A stretch of 64,000 bases of DNA. It comes from Parablautia muri. GTDB lineage: Bacteria; Bacillota; Clostridia; Lachnospirales; Lachnospiraceae. Below are positions 34,029-42,962 of the stretch, one piece after another. Under the pieces are notes generated by a model. The model was given only the letters and a program-made list of their open reading frames with translations, was not told the DNA's origin and made no database searches. Location: positions 1 to 64,000 of the forward strand of contig NZ_QZDT01000024.1 in the NCBI RefSeq assembly GCF_009917485.1. The letters are read 5' to 3'. The first letter of the stretch is position 1. Every line of letters starts with the position of its first letter. The position numbers and the translations under genes were made by a program.

Positions 34029-34616
34029 TTATTTATGTGCCAGCCACTTACATTCTGTCAGCTCCATACACGAAAACCTTGCTTCAAAGGAAGATTCCTC
34101 TGGCGAACAGGCGTATATTCCAAACCTGATTTTCTCCGCGCCCTCCCATATATGGCAGATTCTCATTTGTTTAAATTGAATACCATCCTGTGAGCACTCT
34201 ATACAGTAGTCTGATTCTCTCCTGCTCAATCGATACCACATTGTTTTGATGGACGCATCAATATCCGTTGTAGCCCAGTCTGAATATCCGTGATTTGTTG
34301 CAACGCTTCCTAATCTCTGGTATGTATCATTTTCATATTCAATGGAAGCCTTCAGCCAGTTTTCGCTGTCAAGATACATTACAACCCCGCATTGGTCAAA
34401 TCTGCGTTTACTGTCAAATTCTGTTTTTACAACAAAAGAAAAATATTTTTCCTCTGTCCACATTTGCAGGACAGGAGCGTTATCATTTTGAAAACCGTAA
34501 TAAGTTCTCTGCCACAGATCAGTACCTGGCTCTGTCTGAATTGTTATTTTATCCTCGCTGACAGAAAATGTTTTTGGCTCCCTTGTCCATGTTAAATCTG
34601 TTGTGTTAAAGTTCAT
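34029..34616 (-). CDS. DUF1349 protein (concanavalin A-like fold)
   Basis: A 195-aa soluble protein with the beta-rich DUF1349 pattern: WTREPKTFSVSEDKITIQ at the start, the aromatic TDLWQRTYYG, DQCGVVMYLDSENWLKASIE in the middle and FGIYACSPE near the end. The family has a concanavalin-like fold and is linked to sugar use, with no firm activity. ATG 34616 follows GGGAGGT at 7 bp; an ATG two codons earlier is too close. It is the third gene of the ROK/acetyltransferase operon. Confidence 0.85.
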   Translation of the reverse strand: MNFNTTDLTWTREPKTFSVSEDKITIQTEPGTDLWQRTYYGFQNDNAPVLQMWTEEKYFSFVVKTEFDSKRRFDQCGVVMYLDSENWLKASIEYENDTYQRLGSVATNHGYSDWATTDIDASIKTMWYRLSRRESDYCIECSQDGIQFKQMRICHIWEGAEKIRFGIYACSPEESSFEARFSCMELTECKWLAHK

Positions 34617-34634
34617 TTTCATACCTCCCGCATA

Positions 34635-34653
34635 CTGCAAGCTATGCTTGCAG
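34635..34653. repeat. Short hairpin of the dispersed repeat family
   Basis: CTGCAAGC-TAT-GCTTGCAG forms a perfect 8-bp stem just upstream of the DUF1349 ribosome site. It resembles the core of the TATCGCAAGC modules at 15199, 25511 and 36332, with CTG replacing ATC so that pairing is kept. Confidence 0.5.
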
Positions 34654-34726
34654 CTCCTTTCTATTACAATATATTTATGGTTGATATGCCTAACAGCCAG
34701 TTAGGCTATTATCCATCTTGTTGCTT

Positions 34727-35323
34727 TTAAGATTGTTTATTCATAAATACATTTTTGAAATCTTCCTCCGTAATTGCTCTGAGCACTTTGCATGGATTCC
34801 CCACCGCAATCACATGGTCTGGAATATCCTTTGTTACCACGCTTCCTGCTCCAATCACTACATGATTTCCAATTGTCACACCGGGTAAAACCTGCACACC
34901 TGCCCCAATCCAAACATTGTCACCTACCCTTATCGGATAAGCGTATTCCAGTCCTTTGTTTCGGCGTTCTGCATCAATTGGGTGTCCCGCTGTGTGGAAA
35001 CCGCAGTCAGGTGTAATAAAAACATTGTCACCAAATGTAACCTTTGCGCCATCCAAAATCATCAGATTGTGGTTGGCGTAAAAGTTCTCCCCAAGCTCAA
35101 TGTTATATCCATAATCGCACCAAAAAGGAGCTTGTATTGTAAATTCCCCTTTTGTTTTTCCAAACAGCTTTTTAAGTATTTTTTTCTTATCTCGAAGCTC
35201 CGAAGGCTTAGTATTGTTATATTCGAAACAAATATCCTTACAGATTTGCCTTTCCTGTATCAAAGCTTCATCATAATTTGCATCATAGAGCATGCCTGCC
35301 GCACATTTTTCTTTTTCCGTCAT
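34727..35323 (-). CDS. Sugar O-acetyltransferase (maltose/galactoside type)
   Basis: A 198-aa left-handed beta-helix acetyltransferase. The N-terminal mac domain (EKCAAGMLYDANYDEALIQE) is followed by hexapeptide repeats. The catalytic His is in DCGFHTAGHP near 115. VWIGAGVQVLPGVTIGN and VIGAGSVVTKDIP form the last coils. ATG 35323 follows AAAGGAG; the TTG three codons upstream is too close. It lies 5 bp after the ROK gene and probably detoxifies or marks a sugar handled under ROK control. Confidence 0.92.
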   Translation of the reverse strand: MTEKEKCAAGMLYDANYDEALIQERQICKDICFEYNNTKPSELRDKKKILKKLFGKTKGEFTIQAPFWCDYGYNIELGENFYANHNLMILDGAKVTFGDNVFITPDCGFHTAGHPIDAERRNKGLEYAYPIRVGDNVWIGAGVQVLPGVTIGNHVVIGAGSVVTKDIPDHVIAVGNPCKVLRAITEEDFKNVFMNKQS

Positions 35324-35328
35324 AATCG

Positions 35329-36315
35329 TCAAATCTCCTTTCTGTCCACTGCTAACTGATACATTCCTTCAACATAAAATTCGTCAAAGCTGTCCACTGC
35401 TTTAAACTTCGGCATATATTCCGGTGGAATACTCTCTCCGCATTTTTTTTTGATACATTCCAGCATGCCCGGGCTAATCAGGGAACCTGTCAGGACGATT
35501 AGACCGGGATTTAGTAACACAATAATTGCACTCAGCGACTGTGCGATAAAGGGCATGCAGCGTTCAGGTTCCAGCATTGTTAATAGCTCTTTACGGCTTA
35601 TATTGTATGGAAGAAATCCTGTCATACCGGCAAAGCAATTTGCGCCTTTTATAATCGTACCTTTATGAATCGTGACTGTCCCCGGAAGGATATGCTCTGG
35701 GAAATATGCCAGCGTAATCACTGCATCCTGATCGTCATGTTTCATATAATACCCATATGCTTTATGATGCATATCATTTTCAATCAAAACATTGATGTGA
35801 AACCTGTCTTCCAATTTTTCTTTAAGAGGCGTATTTTCCAGTTCCGGGATATCACAATGCCTTATAATCCCGTTTTCCGCTATGCTGGGGGTTCCGACAA
35901 CAATACGGGTAATATTGGGAATCTGCCCAACACTTTTGGCAATTACTTTTTCAATTTCTTCATAATCTACATATTCAGGCATCTGCTTTTCGCGGAAAAT
36001 AATACGCCCCACAGCGGAAAACACCAGCGTCTCAATAAAACGCCTTCCTTGCTCCATGTAAAAATGAACTGCCAGGTAGGATTCATGATCCTCCCTAATC
36101 CGGTAAAGAATGGAGCTTCTTCCCACTTCACCTGGAAGTTTGTCCCCTCCGAGGATAATTCCCTGCCTCTGCATATCGTTCAGCAGCGTATTACATGTGG
36201 CCACACTAAGCCCGGTCCCAATGGCTACCTGCTGCTTTGTGTATGTCCCTCCACCCAGCATAAGACGATAGATTGTTTTTTTGTTTTCTTTGCGTATGTC
36301 AGCTGAATTATTCAT
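35329..36315 (-). CDS. ROK-family transcriptional regulator
   Basis: A 328-aa protein with an N-terminal winged HTH (about 14-60; YRLMLGGGTYTKQQVAIGTG) and a C-terminal ROK sugar-kinase-like domain. The kinase glycine-rich ATP motif is poor, so it is a sensor rather than an enzyme. ATG 36315 follows AGGGAG; the longer frame to 36480 runs through a repeat and the promoter. It leads the operon with the acetyltransferase and the DUF1349 gene. A perfect palindrome covers its own promoter, which suggests autoregulation. Confidence 0.85.
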   Translation of the reverse strand: MNNSADIRKENKKTIYRLMLGGGTYTKQQVAIGTGLSVATCNTLLNDMQRQGIILGGDKLPGEVGRSSILYRIREDHESYLAVHFYMEQGRRFIETLVFSAVGRIIFREKQMPEYVDYEEIEKVIAKSVGQIPNITRIVVGTPSIAENGIIRHCDIPELENTPLKEKLEDRFHINVLIENDMHHKAYGYYMKHDDQDAVITLAYFPEHILPGTVTIHKGTIIKGANCFAGMTGFLPYNISRKELLTMLEPERCMPFIAQSLSAIIVLLNPGLIVLTGSLISPGMLECIKKKCGESIPPEYMPKFKAVDSFDEFYVEGMYQLAVDRKEI

Positions 36316-36331
36316 AGTTATACTCCCTGCA

Positions 36332-36393
36332 TACCGCAAGCTATGCTTGCGATACTGCCACCAATAAAGAGTTTGGAGGTTTACTTCCAAGCT
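36332..36393. repeat. Dispersed hairpin repeat (modules D and E), copy at the ROK gene
   Basis: About 60 bp match 25511-25572 with only a few changes. The pairs are TACCGCAAGC/GCTTGCGATA and AGTTTGGAGG/CTTCCAAGCT, with the shared spacer CTGCCACCAATAA. The G-to-A and C-to-T changes in the last stem keep pairing. It sits in the 5' leader of the ROK gene. Confidence 0.75.
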
Positions 36394-36442
36394 GCTTTTA
36401 TTACAATAACCTGGCTCACGAAGCGTGACAGTGTTTATCCTC

Positions 36443-36474
36443 ATTATTATAACCATTATAATAATCATTGTCAA
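36443..36474 (-). promoter_or_regulatory. Consensus promoter and palindromic operator of the ROK operon
   Basis: On the minus strand TTGACA (36469-36474), 17 bp, then TATAAT (36446-36451) form a perfect sigma-A promoter. ATTATTATAA-CCA-TTATAATAAT (36443-36465) is a perfect 10-bp-arm palindrome over the spacer and -10. The AT-rich inverted repeat resembles ROK operators. Confidence 0.7.
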
Positions 36475-36598
36475 ATACAAAATCAGGGATTAATTGGCAC
36501 TGTCTTTTTCCCAACATCTCCTTTATGATGCAAAAATGATGCAACACAGGTTTATAATAAATGTGTCTTATATACAGCAAAGGAAAAGGGGACAGACT

Positions 36599-38308
36599 AT
36601 GGACAAACGATTAAAGTTCGGTATAAAAGCCATCATTTTTATTATAATGCTGCTTAGCATCCCACTAAGCAGTCACGCTTATATGGGTCAAAATAAAGAT
36701 TACATTTTGACAGACGAAAAACCTGAGAATCTTGAAGAAACGCACTATCTTGAATTTGTCAGTAAAGAGACATACTCTGTTAAGGCCGGTGATACTCTCT
36801 GGGATATCTCTGAGTCTTATTGGGGCGATGGCACATATTATCAGAAGATCCTGGATGATAATGCGGATGTGGTCAGTATGCCGGAGCATCTCATGCCAGG
36901 CTCACAGCTCCAACTGGAGAAGACTCTGTACACAAAGGCTGGAATCGAAGATCATATTTCGCAGAATCAATTCAGGTATGACGTCATTGTAGGCAAAGAT
37001 GCCTTTAAGCTTGAGGATTCCTATGGCAACAGAAATTTTAATTCTCCTTATTGGATCTATGCAAGTGTACCTTATGAAAATGACCTGAAGGAAGCAGACC
37101 CTTACGTACACTGGGAAGAATTTAAGGATGAGGTTCGCAGATGCAGCAAGAAAATCTGCGGGGAATTGGTGTCTGACCTTTCTTTTGAGAGATATCAGGT
37201 GACCGGCATAGGCAGTCTATGCGGCTATCATTTTACTTTTGATGCCGGAGACAAGGAATATATCATCATGGCTTATTTTTGTTATAACACGACCACCCAA
37301 AGCGAAGCCTTTGCCCTGTGTGAGAAGCAGCGCTGTACAAAAAGTATGCTTGGGTTAATCAGAGGAAAAACCTTCTATGCGGCAGTGCGCTTTTTAGACC
37401 CGGGGGTATATTACGTGAAAGCGCAGGATTATGTGGGCTCAGAGGATTGGAAATACCCACAGCTTCGGAATCCCTTCGTGAACGCCATGCAAAGGCTCTA
37501 TTCGGGACCGCTATTGCAGGCAGAGGATTACCCGAATGATGATGTGATTAAGTGGAAGGCGCCGGAGCTTGAAAAACTGGTGCGGGAAGAACTGTCTAAC
37601 CTGTGGCAGCTTACAGAGGAGGAAAAGCAGGCTTTCATGGAAAGAGATATGACAGCCGGTGATCTTGCGGGAATTGAGGAAATGGATCTTTCTTATTATT
37701 CCGTTGACAATGGCACCGAAGAAGAATACATGCGTGTGCAGCTAAACGGAAGTGCGAACAATGGGACGGATATAACCCTGTATCCGCCGGTAAAGGAACG
37801 GCTTCTTAACACCCTGGAGGATTTAAAGCACTTCCGTGAGCTGAAAAGTCTAAATGTCATACTGCGTACTCCCTGTATCACAAATTTATCCTGTATTGAA
37901 AACTTAACCGATTTAAGGGTTTTAAACCTGGATATCCAATCTGCCGATACACAGGTAGAGAATGTAGATTTTTTAGGAAAGCTTACAAAACTTCGTTCGC
38001 TGCGCATGGGCGGCTGGTATTGGAAGAAGCAATATAACGAATATTTTGAAGGAATCACAGATTTGTCCATACTCCGCAACTGTCCCCATCTGGCTTATCT
38101 GACACTAAAGACAGGCAATGTGGAAAGCTATGACTTTTTGGCGGATTTGCCTGAGATACACTATTTGTTTCTGTCCAGGATATGGGGCGAGAAAAATTTA
38201 GTGCCTGATGAGTCATTGCTTCCCAATGCCCGATTTATTGAAATATATGGAGAACAAGTACGTTTTGAAAATGGAGAGGGATATGATCCGCCTTATAACC
38301 TGCGTTAA
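36599..38308 (+). CDS. Secreted LysM protein with leucine-rich repeats
   Basis: A 569-aa exported protein. A signal peptide (1-27) is followed by one LysM domain (about 58-108; YSVKAGDTLWDISESYWGDG) that binds peptidoglycan. A central region of unknown fold spans about 120-340, and a C-terminal set of leucine-rich repeats covers about 415-560 (NLTDLRVLNLDIQS, KLTKLRSLRMGG). ATG 36599 follows AAGGGGA. It is the only long plus-strand gene in this area and is divergent from the ROK operon. LysM plus LRR suggests a wall-bound adhesin or wall sensor; the function is unknown. Confidence 0.8.
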   Translation: MDKRLKFGIKAIIFIIMLLSIPLSSHAYMGQNKDYILTDEKPENLEETHYLEFVSKETYSVKAGDTLWDISESYWGDGTYYQKILDDNADVVSMPEHLMPGSQLQLEKTLYTKAGIEDHISQNQFRYDVIVGKDAFKLEDSYGNRNFNSPYWIYASVPYENDLKEADPYVHWEEFKDEVRRCSKKICGELVSDLSFERYQVTGIGSLCGYHFTFDAGDKEYIIMAYFCYNTTTQSEAFALCEKQRCTKSMLGLIRGKTFYAAVRFLDPGVYYVKAQDYVGSEDWKYPQLRNPFVNAMQRLYSGPLLQAEDYPNDDVIKWKAPELEKLVREELSNLWQLTEEEKQAFMERDMTAGDLAGIEEMDLSYYSVDNGTEEEYMRVQLNGSANNGTDITLYPPVKERLLNTLEDLKHFRELKSLNVILRTPCITNLSCIENLTDLRVLNLDIQSADTQVENVDFLGKLTKLRSLRMGGWYWKKQYNEYFEGITDLSILRNCPHLAYLTLKTGNVESYDFLADLPEIHYLFLSRIWGEKNLVPDESLLPNARFIEIYGEQVRFENGEGYDPPYNLR

Positions 38309-38353
38309 TCCATTTTGTGAGTTTTTACTGCTCTGTGTTTCTTGATGTCCACG

Positions 38354-39196
38354 TTATTTGGACATCTCTAAATTCTCTGTCTCAGACTCCACTGCCTCTC
38401 CGGCCAGTCGCATCAGTGCGGACTCCGATATTTTTCGTGAAGTGTCCGTACTGAGCCCCAAAAACGTCTGGTCATACCGTGAAAAAGTGATATTGACGAT
38501 TTCTCCGTTCTTGCCAATGACATCCATCGTAATCGCTGGATCGTTTCCGGAATAGCCCTGGCAATTGTACTCAACCCTCTCTACCGGGCTATCCATCATC
38601 TTACACTCCTCCGTTTTCTTTTGGGCAAGCTCCGCATAGAGATGATAGTCTTTTTCCAGGGCCGAATCATAGCCAAGGGGGACGCTTACATCTAACTGTC
38701 TGCCATAGCAAATATCGAAAAGCTCTCCTGTCACAGCGTCTATCAAATAGTTCCATCTTGTGCTCTCAGGTGTTTGCTCCTTCTCAAACAGAACATCCCC
38801 TACCCAAAAAGCGCGGGGGAACGTTTCAGTTCCCGGAGAATAACTCATGTATACATAAGCGCCTTCCAAATCCAGTCCGTAAATATCTCGTAAATATTGG
38901 GCTCCTATTTCAGCTGCTTCTTCCATCGTCAAATCCGTATCCGTGGGCGTTCCGGTATTCAAACTATCCATACTTACGAAATAGTTTACTTCTTTTCCGC
39001 CTCCTTCCTCTTTTGTTTCGGACTTTGGCAATGATGTTTCAGGGATGTCCGAAACCTGATAGCTGGTCGGTACTTTCTCCACTTTTCCATTGTTCGCCGC
39101 CAGAGTTACCTCTCCCGCTGCATTAAAAAGGATAGTGCCTGCGCCAATTATGGCAAATGTTGCTGCTGCTAATTTTAAAATGTTCTTTTGTTTCAT
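38354..39196 (-). CDS. Secreted protein downstream of a two-component system
   Basis: A 280-aa protein with a signal peptide (1-34; LAAATFAIIGAGTILFNAAG), a Ser/Thr/Lys-rich linker, and a region near 90-200 with acidic-start helices and a strand motif (TRWNYLIDAVTGELFDI) that resembles PepSY or YPEB domains. No family is certain. AAAGGAG precedes ATG 39196. It lies 117 bp after the kinase gene on the same strand and may be its target or sensor partner. Confidence 0.7.
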   Translation of the reverse strand: MKQKNILKLAAATFAIIGAGTILFNAAGEVTLAANNGKVEKVPTSYQVSDIPETSLPKSETKEEGGGKEVNYFVSMDSLNTGTPTDTDLTMEEAAEIGAQYLRDIYGLDLEGAYVYMSYSPGTETFPRAFWVGDVLFEKEQTPESTRWNYLIDAVTGELFDICYGRQLDVSVPLGYDSALEKDYHLYAELAQKKTEECKMMDSPVERVEYNCQGYSGNDPAITMDVIGKNGEIVNITFSRYDQTFLGLSTDTSRKISESALMRLAGEAVESETENLEMSK

Positions 39197-39313
39197 AGTG
39201 AAACTCCTTTCTGCTATTTGTTTTGACAGATACACTATAAAACCTTTCCGTATCAAAAAAGTATCCGAGTTATTACGGACTTGTAAAAAATTTATTTACC
39301 TAAAAATTTCTCT

Positions 39314-40714
39314 TTATACAGGAAAAGACAGCTTCACCCTTGTCCCTGCTCCCGGTTTGGAGATAAATGACATATCCGCATGATGAATCCGTATGATTTT
39401 CTCGCAGATAGCAAGTCCAAGCCCTGCTCCGCCTGCGGCGCGGCTGCGGGCCTTATCAATGCGATAAAAAGCCTCTGTGATATGGGATACCTGCTGCGCC
39501 TCCATACCAATCCCATGATCCTCCACTTCCACTACAATATTAGATTTCTCCGAATAAGCCAAAATACGGATTTCTTCTTCCTGCCCGCTTGCTTTTATTG
39601 CATTATCAATCAGATTATTTGTCAGTATCAGAAGCTGTTCCATGTTTCCCCTGACAATGTAATCGTCAGATAAATCATAAGTCAGCTTTACCCTCTTTTC
39701 CGCCGCCCTTAAATGCATGATCTTTTCTGACTGTATAAAAAGTTCTTTCAAAGAGCAGTCCCCGTCTTTCATTTCATCCCTGCCAAGTAATGCCATATTA
39801 AGAAGTTGATAAGCCATATTCTGGAGCCTTCCGCACTCTGACATGATAAACTGCGTACATTCATAACGTTCTTCTTCTGAACAAAGCGCCTTTTGAATAT
39901 ATTCCGCATATCCGTAAATTGCCGTCAGCGGAATTCGTAATTCATGGGAAAAATTGTCAATAAACTGCTGCTTTTGCTCCGCGGCATCCTCAAGCTGGCG
40001 AATCTGCGTTTCCACCTGCCCGGCCATAAGGTTAAAATTATGCGCTACACTGGAAATTTCATCCTTTCCATGTACCGGAATCCTGCTGCCATAATTTCCG
40101 TTTGCAATCTTGGCAGATGTACTGGAAATCTGCCTTAACGGACGAAATATAATATTCAAAAACTGAAACAGAAAAAACGACATCACAAGCATTGTCCCAG
40201 CGCCGGTAAGAAAAAGAATATTTTTCGTATGACGCCATGACCCAACGATATCGCTCAGATCCCCCATATACATCAGTCCGTAATCCTGCCACGGAGCCGG
40301 AAAACTGCCATAAACGCAAAGCACAGGGCGGTTCCCATTTTCCATATATACAAGCCTTTCCTGGTTGTATCCTGTATCCGGCAAACGTATCGTATTTTCT
40401 TCCGCCGCAAATGCAGGACTTTCGTAAATCCATTCCCCCAAAAAAGCCACCCCAAGTCCGTTTCCCTTTCCTTGCAGATACCGGGAATACAAACGCATCA
40501 GATTATCTATATTTTCTTCCACATTATTTCCCCTCTGTTCTAGCGCCTGCATATCTCCAATCAAAGAGGAAGCGATAACATAGTGCTCCGCCAGACATTT
40601 ATCACGGAAAACAGAAAGTTTATCCTTAAGGATAATAATTGAAACCATCAGAATCATAGAATTGAGAAATACCATAAAGAGAACCAACGCAACAAAAAAA
40701 ATCTTTTTTTTCAT
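39314..40714 (-). CDS. HAMP-domain sensor histidine kinase
   Basis: A 466-aa kinase. Membrane helices at about 8-30 and 168-190 flank an extracellular sensor domain. HAMP follows (about 190-245), then HisKA with FSHELRIPLTAI (His near 257), and HATPase_c with LIDNAIKAS, DHGIGM and GAGLGLAICEKI. It overlaps its response regulator by ATGA. The cognate signal is unknown; the neighbouring secreted protein suggests an envelope role. Confidence 0.93.
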   Translation of the reverse strand: MKKKIFFVALVLFMVFLNSMILMVSIIILKDKLSVFRDKCLAEHYVIASSLIGDMQALEQRGNNVEENIDNLMRLYSRYLQGKGNGLGVAFLGEWIYESPAFAAEENTIRLPDTGYNQERLVYMENGNRPVLCVYGSFPAPWQDYGLMYMGDLSDIVGSWRHTKNILFLTGAGTMLVMSFFLFQFLNIIFRPLRQISSTSAKIANGNYGSRIPVHGKDEISSVAHNFNLMAGQVETQIRQLEDAAEQKQQFIDNFSHELRIPLTAIYGYAEYIQKALCSEEERYECTQFIMSECGRLQNMAYQLLNMALLGRDEMKDGDCSLKELFIQSEKIMHLRAAEKRVKLTYDLSDDYIVRGNMEQLLILTNNLIDNAIKASGQEEEIRILAYSEKSNIVVEVEDHGIGMEAQQVSHITEAFYRIDKARSRAAGGAGLGLAICEKIIRIHHADMSFISKPGAGTRVKLSFPV

Positions 40715-41364
40715 TCATGAACCTCCAAACGATATCCGAGCTTATATACTGTTCTGATATGCTTTTCCAAATGCAGTTTATGGCGCAGCCTTTGTATATG
40801 GACATCCACGGTACGGGTGCCTCCGTCAAAATCATATCCCCACACCATATCTAAAAGCCTTTCTCTGGAAAGGGCAATGTTACGGTTTCTGATTAATACC
40901 TCTAGCAGCTCATATTCTTTGGGCGTACATTCCACAGCTATTCCATTTAGGAAAACCTGGTGTCTGTTAAAATCACATTTCAAGTCACCCATTCTGAATT
41001 CTGTCTCAACTTTTTTTGTCCGCCGCAGTACTGCTTCCACCCTTGCCGCCAGTTCCAGCATCTGAAAAGGTTTTGTCAGATAATCATCCGCTCCCATAGC
41101 CAGTCCTTTCAGCTTATCCGTCAATTCACTTTTTGCTGTCAGAAAAATGGTCGGAGTCCCCAAGGCTCTTTCAAACACCTGATAACCGTCTAGTCCGGGC
41201 AGCATAATATCCAGTACAACCAAATCAAAACCTCCCTTTTCCAGCAAAGCAGCCGCAGATAGTCCATCAAAAGCCTGCGTGCAATGATGCCCTGTAAGGC
41301 TTAGATTTCTGCGTATCAATTCATTGATGGAAAGCTCGTCCTCCACAATCAGTATTTCAGCCAA
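40711..41364 (-). CDS. OmpR/PhoB-family response regulator
   Basis: A 217-aa protein with a receiver domain (Asp pair at 8-9, phospho-Asp near 52 in LVVLDIMLPGLDG, Lys near 100) and a winged-helix DNA-binding domain (about 120-215; TPKEYELLEVLIRNRNIALS, GGTRTVDVHIQRLRHK). The start codon is TTG at 41364 after AGGGAG. It is the first gene of the two-component operon. Confidence 0.95.
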   Translation of the reverse strand: MAEILIVEDELSINELIRRNLSLTGHHCTQAFDGLSAAALLEKGGFDLVVLDIMLPGLDGYQVFERALGTPTIFLTAKSELTDKLKGLAMGADDYLTKPFQMLELAARVEAVLRRTKKVETEFRMGDLKCDFNRHQVFLNGIAVECTPKEYELLEVLIRNRNIALSRERLLDMVWGYDFDGGTRTVDVHIQRLRHKLHLEKHIRTVYKLGYRLEVHE

Positions 41365-41514
41365 TTTTTATCCACTCCCTTTTCAAACTTTCATATTATA
41401 AAAAGTATACATCAGAAATGTTTCAAAATTGTAAAATTAATTTAATGTCTCTTTGATTTATTATACTACTTTTGGGTAATGCAGCAACCATTCTCCTTTT
41501 TCTTTCAGATTTAC

Positions 41515-42087
41515 TTATAAAAATTTGCCCTTTTTTCCTTTTAAGATCAAGACTGTTCTGGCCTTCAATTTCGCTTTTTTTAGGTTCTGCCCAGGAACAC
41601 TTTCAATTTGTCCTTCGGAAACCAACTGTAAATATTCTCTTTGTGATAAATGTAGTTTTTCTCTCACAGCAGAAGATATCCTGATGGGCAGGGAATACTG
41701 ATTTTTTATTTCTACCTCTGTATCTTCACTGAATGAAAAGCGCTCTCCTAAAATTGAGTATTTTGGCAAACCTGCTTCCACACCATGGTTCTGTAAAAAA
41801 CTGCTGTCCATGGCATATTGCTTCACTAGCTCCTTATCATTTTTACAAAATCCATCTAGCAAGGCTTGGGGAATGGCCTGTGGAACAACCCGGGAATAAA
41901 CGTCTGCATTCCATGTGGTGTTGCAGCTTGAACATTTATAGATCAGCCAAACATCCAAACTTTTCCGCTGGGCATTTATCCTGAATTGCTCTGAGCAAAC
42001 AAATACATTCTTTTTACCGCATTTCTTACAGTATTTTAATACTGGCAGCAAAGAAAGGCTTTGTATCTCCCAAGCTACTTTTTTCAT
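41515..42087 (-). CDS. DUF1062 domain protein
   Basis: A 190-aa protein that starts with a zinc-ribbon-like pair, CKKCG and CSSC (near 19-22 and 50-53), and has the DUF1062 layout (FRINAQRKSLDVWLIYKC, then RVVPQAI). The C-terminus is basic (AKLKARTVLILKGKKG). The function is unknown. GGGGGATTAAG precedes the ATG. It is alone, with a hairpin repeat ahead of it. Confidence 0.8.
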   Translation of the reverse strand: MKKVAWEIQSLSLLPVLKYCKKCGKKNVFVCSEQFRINAQRKSLDVWLIYKCSSCNTTWNADVYSRVVPQAIPQALLDGFCKNDKELVKQYAMDSSFLQNHGVEAGLPKYSILGERFSFSEDTEVEIKNQYSLPIRISSAVREKLHLSQREYLQLVSEGQIESVPGQNLKKAKLKARTVLILKGKKGKFL

Positions 42088-42115
42088 CTTAATCCCCCAT
42101 TCTTGCCAATGTCCT

Positions 42116-42205
42116 CAAATTTGGGTGAAAGCACAAATTTGTTGTGTGAAAAATTTATTTTTCACACGAACCTCCATGTGGCTGCTTCGCAGGCCGGCTA
42201 ATAGA
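42116..42205. repeat. Diverged hairpin array upstream of the DUF1062 gene
   Basis: CAAATTTG (42116-42123) recurs at 42134-42141 and is its own complement, so the two copies can pair. GTGTGAAAAA/TTTTTCACAC follows (42144-42167), then a GGCTGC-TTC-GCAGGCC stem. The order and the TGAAAG element copy the plan seen at 13968-14057, with changed sequence. Confidence 0.45.
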
Positions 42206-42383
42206 TTCAAAAATCTGTAGAAAAATTGTAGCATTCCCTTTAGATTGCTCCCAACCTAATACTCTTTTCATAAGCAAATATAAGATAGCTGTCCATAAAG
42301 ATAACAAGCACTGTCACGCTTCGCGAGAGAGCTTATTATAACAAAATGGACTGATATTTTATCATCCATATCAGCCCATTTTA

Positions 42384-42662
42384 TTATTTATATTCTTTTT
42401 TTAACTGTCCGATAATTCTCTGAATACTTTTTAAGGATAAAAAATATTTGTCAGCCAGAAAATCCATGCTTTTCCCGGCCAGATAGTCATCATAAATACA
42501 TTTGTTTCTATCCCGTAATTCCTGACGGGTGGAGGTTGCCGCACCCCAGCTTTTTTTGTGTTCCGAAACTCTGGGAATGTAAATAAATTCTCCATCGACA
42601 TATTCCTGAACCTTCACAAGCAGTTCTTCCGGCAGAACATGTGTTGCTTTCTTATAGCCCAT
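42384..42662 (-). CDS. CD3324-family small DNA-binding protein
   Basis: A 92-aa protein of the CD3324 family: KKATHVLPEELLVKVQEYVD, then IPRVSEHKKSWG, RQELRDRNK and a C-terminal helix-turn-helix (YLAGKSMDFLADKYFLSLKS). It is probably a transcription factor of unknown target. AGGAGTGCAAA precedes the ATG. No partner gene is linked. Confidence 0.75.
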   Translation of the reverse strand: MGYKKATHVLPEELLVKVQEYVDGEFIYIPRVSEHKKSWGAATSTRQELRDRNKCIYDDYLAGKSMDFLADKYFLSLKSIQRIIGQLKKEYK

Positions 42663-42832
42663 TTTGCACTCCTATGATAAACTTACTTTAAGGAACTGCA
42701 AGGCCTGCCACAACACTTATTCACATTTTAGTAATAAAGTTGCGATAGCCCTGCTTACGCAACCATAACGATAGGATTAAGCATAAATTCACCAGTCTCC
42801 TTTCTTTCAGCTTTATGGAATCTCTCTGCCCT

Positions 42833-42875
42833 AAGAAACTGTTAAAATTAACTTTACATTCTTTAACAGTTCCTA
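42833..42875. repeat. Inverted repeat AACTGTTAAA family, copy 1
   Basis: AAGAAACTGTTAAA and TTTAACAGTTCC form a hairpin with a loop of about 15 bases. The same arms recur at 47849-47883 with a shorter loop. It lies in a 300-bp spacer without a supported gene; a 63-codon frame across it (42721-42912) has no ribosome site. Confidence 0.55.
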
Positions 42876-42962
42876 AAATATTAGCATAACATACACAATG
42901 ATGAAACCTCATATTCCTTTATGAATTAAAAATGAGGACAAAAAGTATCAGTCCTACACATA

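Noticed and set aside
42721-42912. 63-codon minus-strand frame
   Set aside because: No ribosome site and it runs across an inverted repeat; no recognisable protein.
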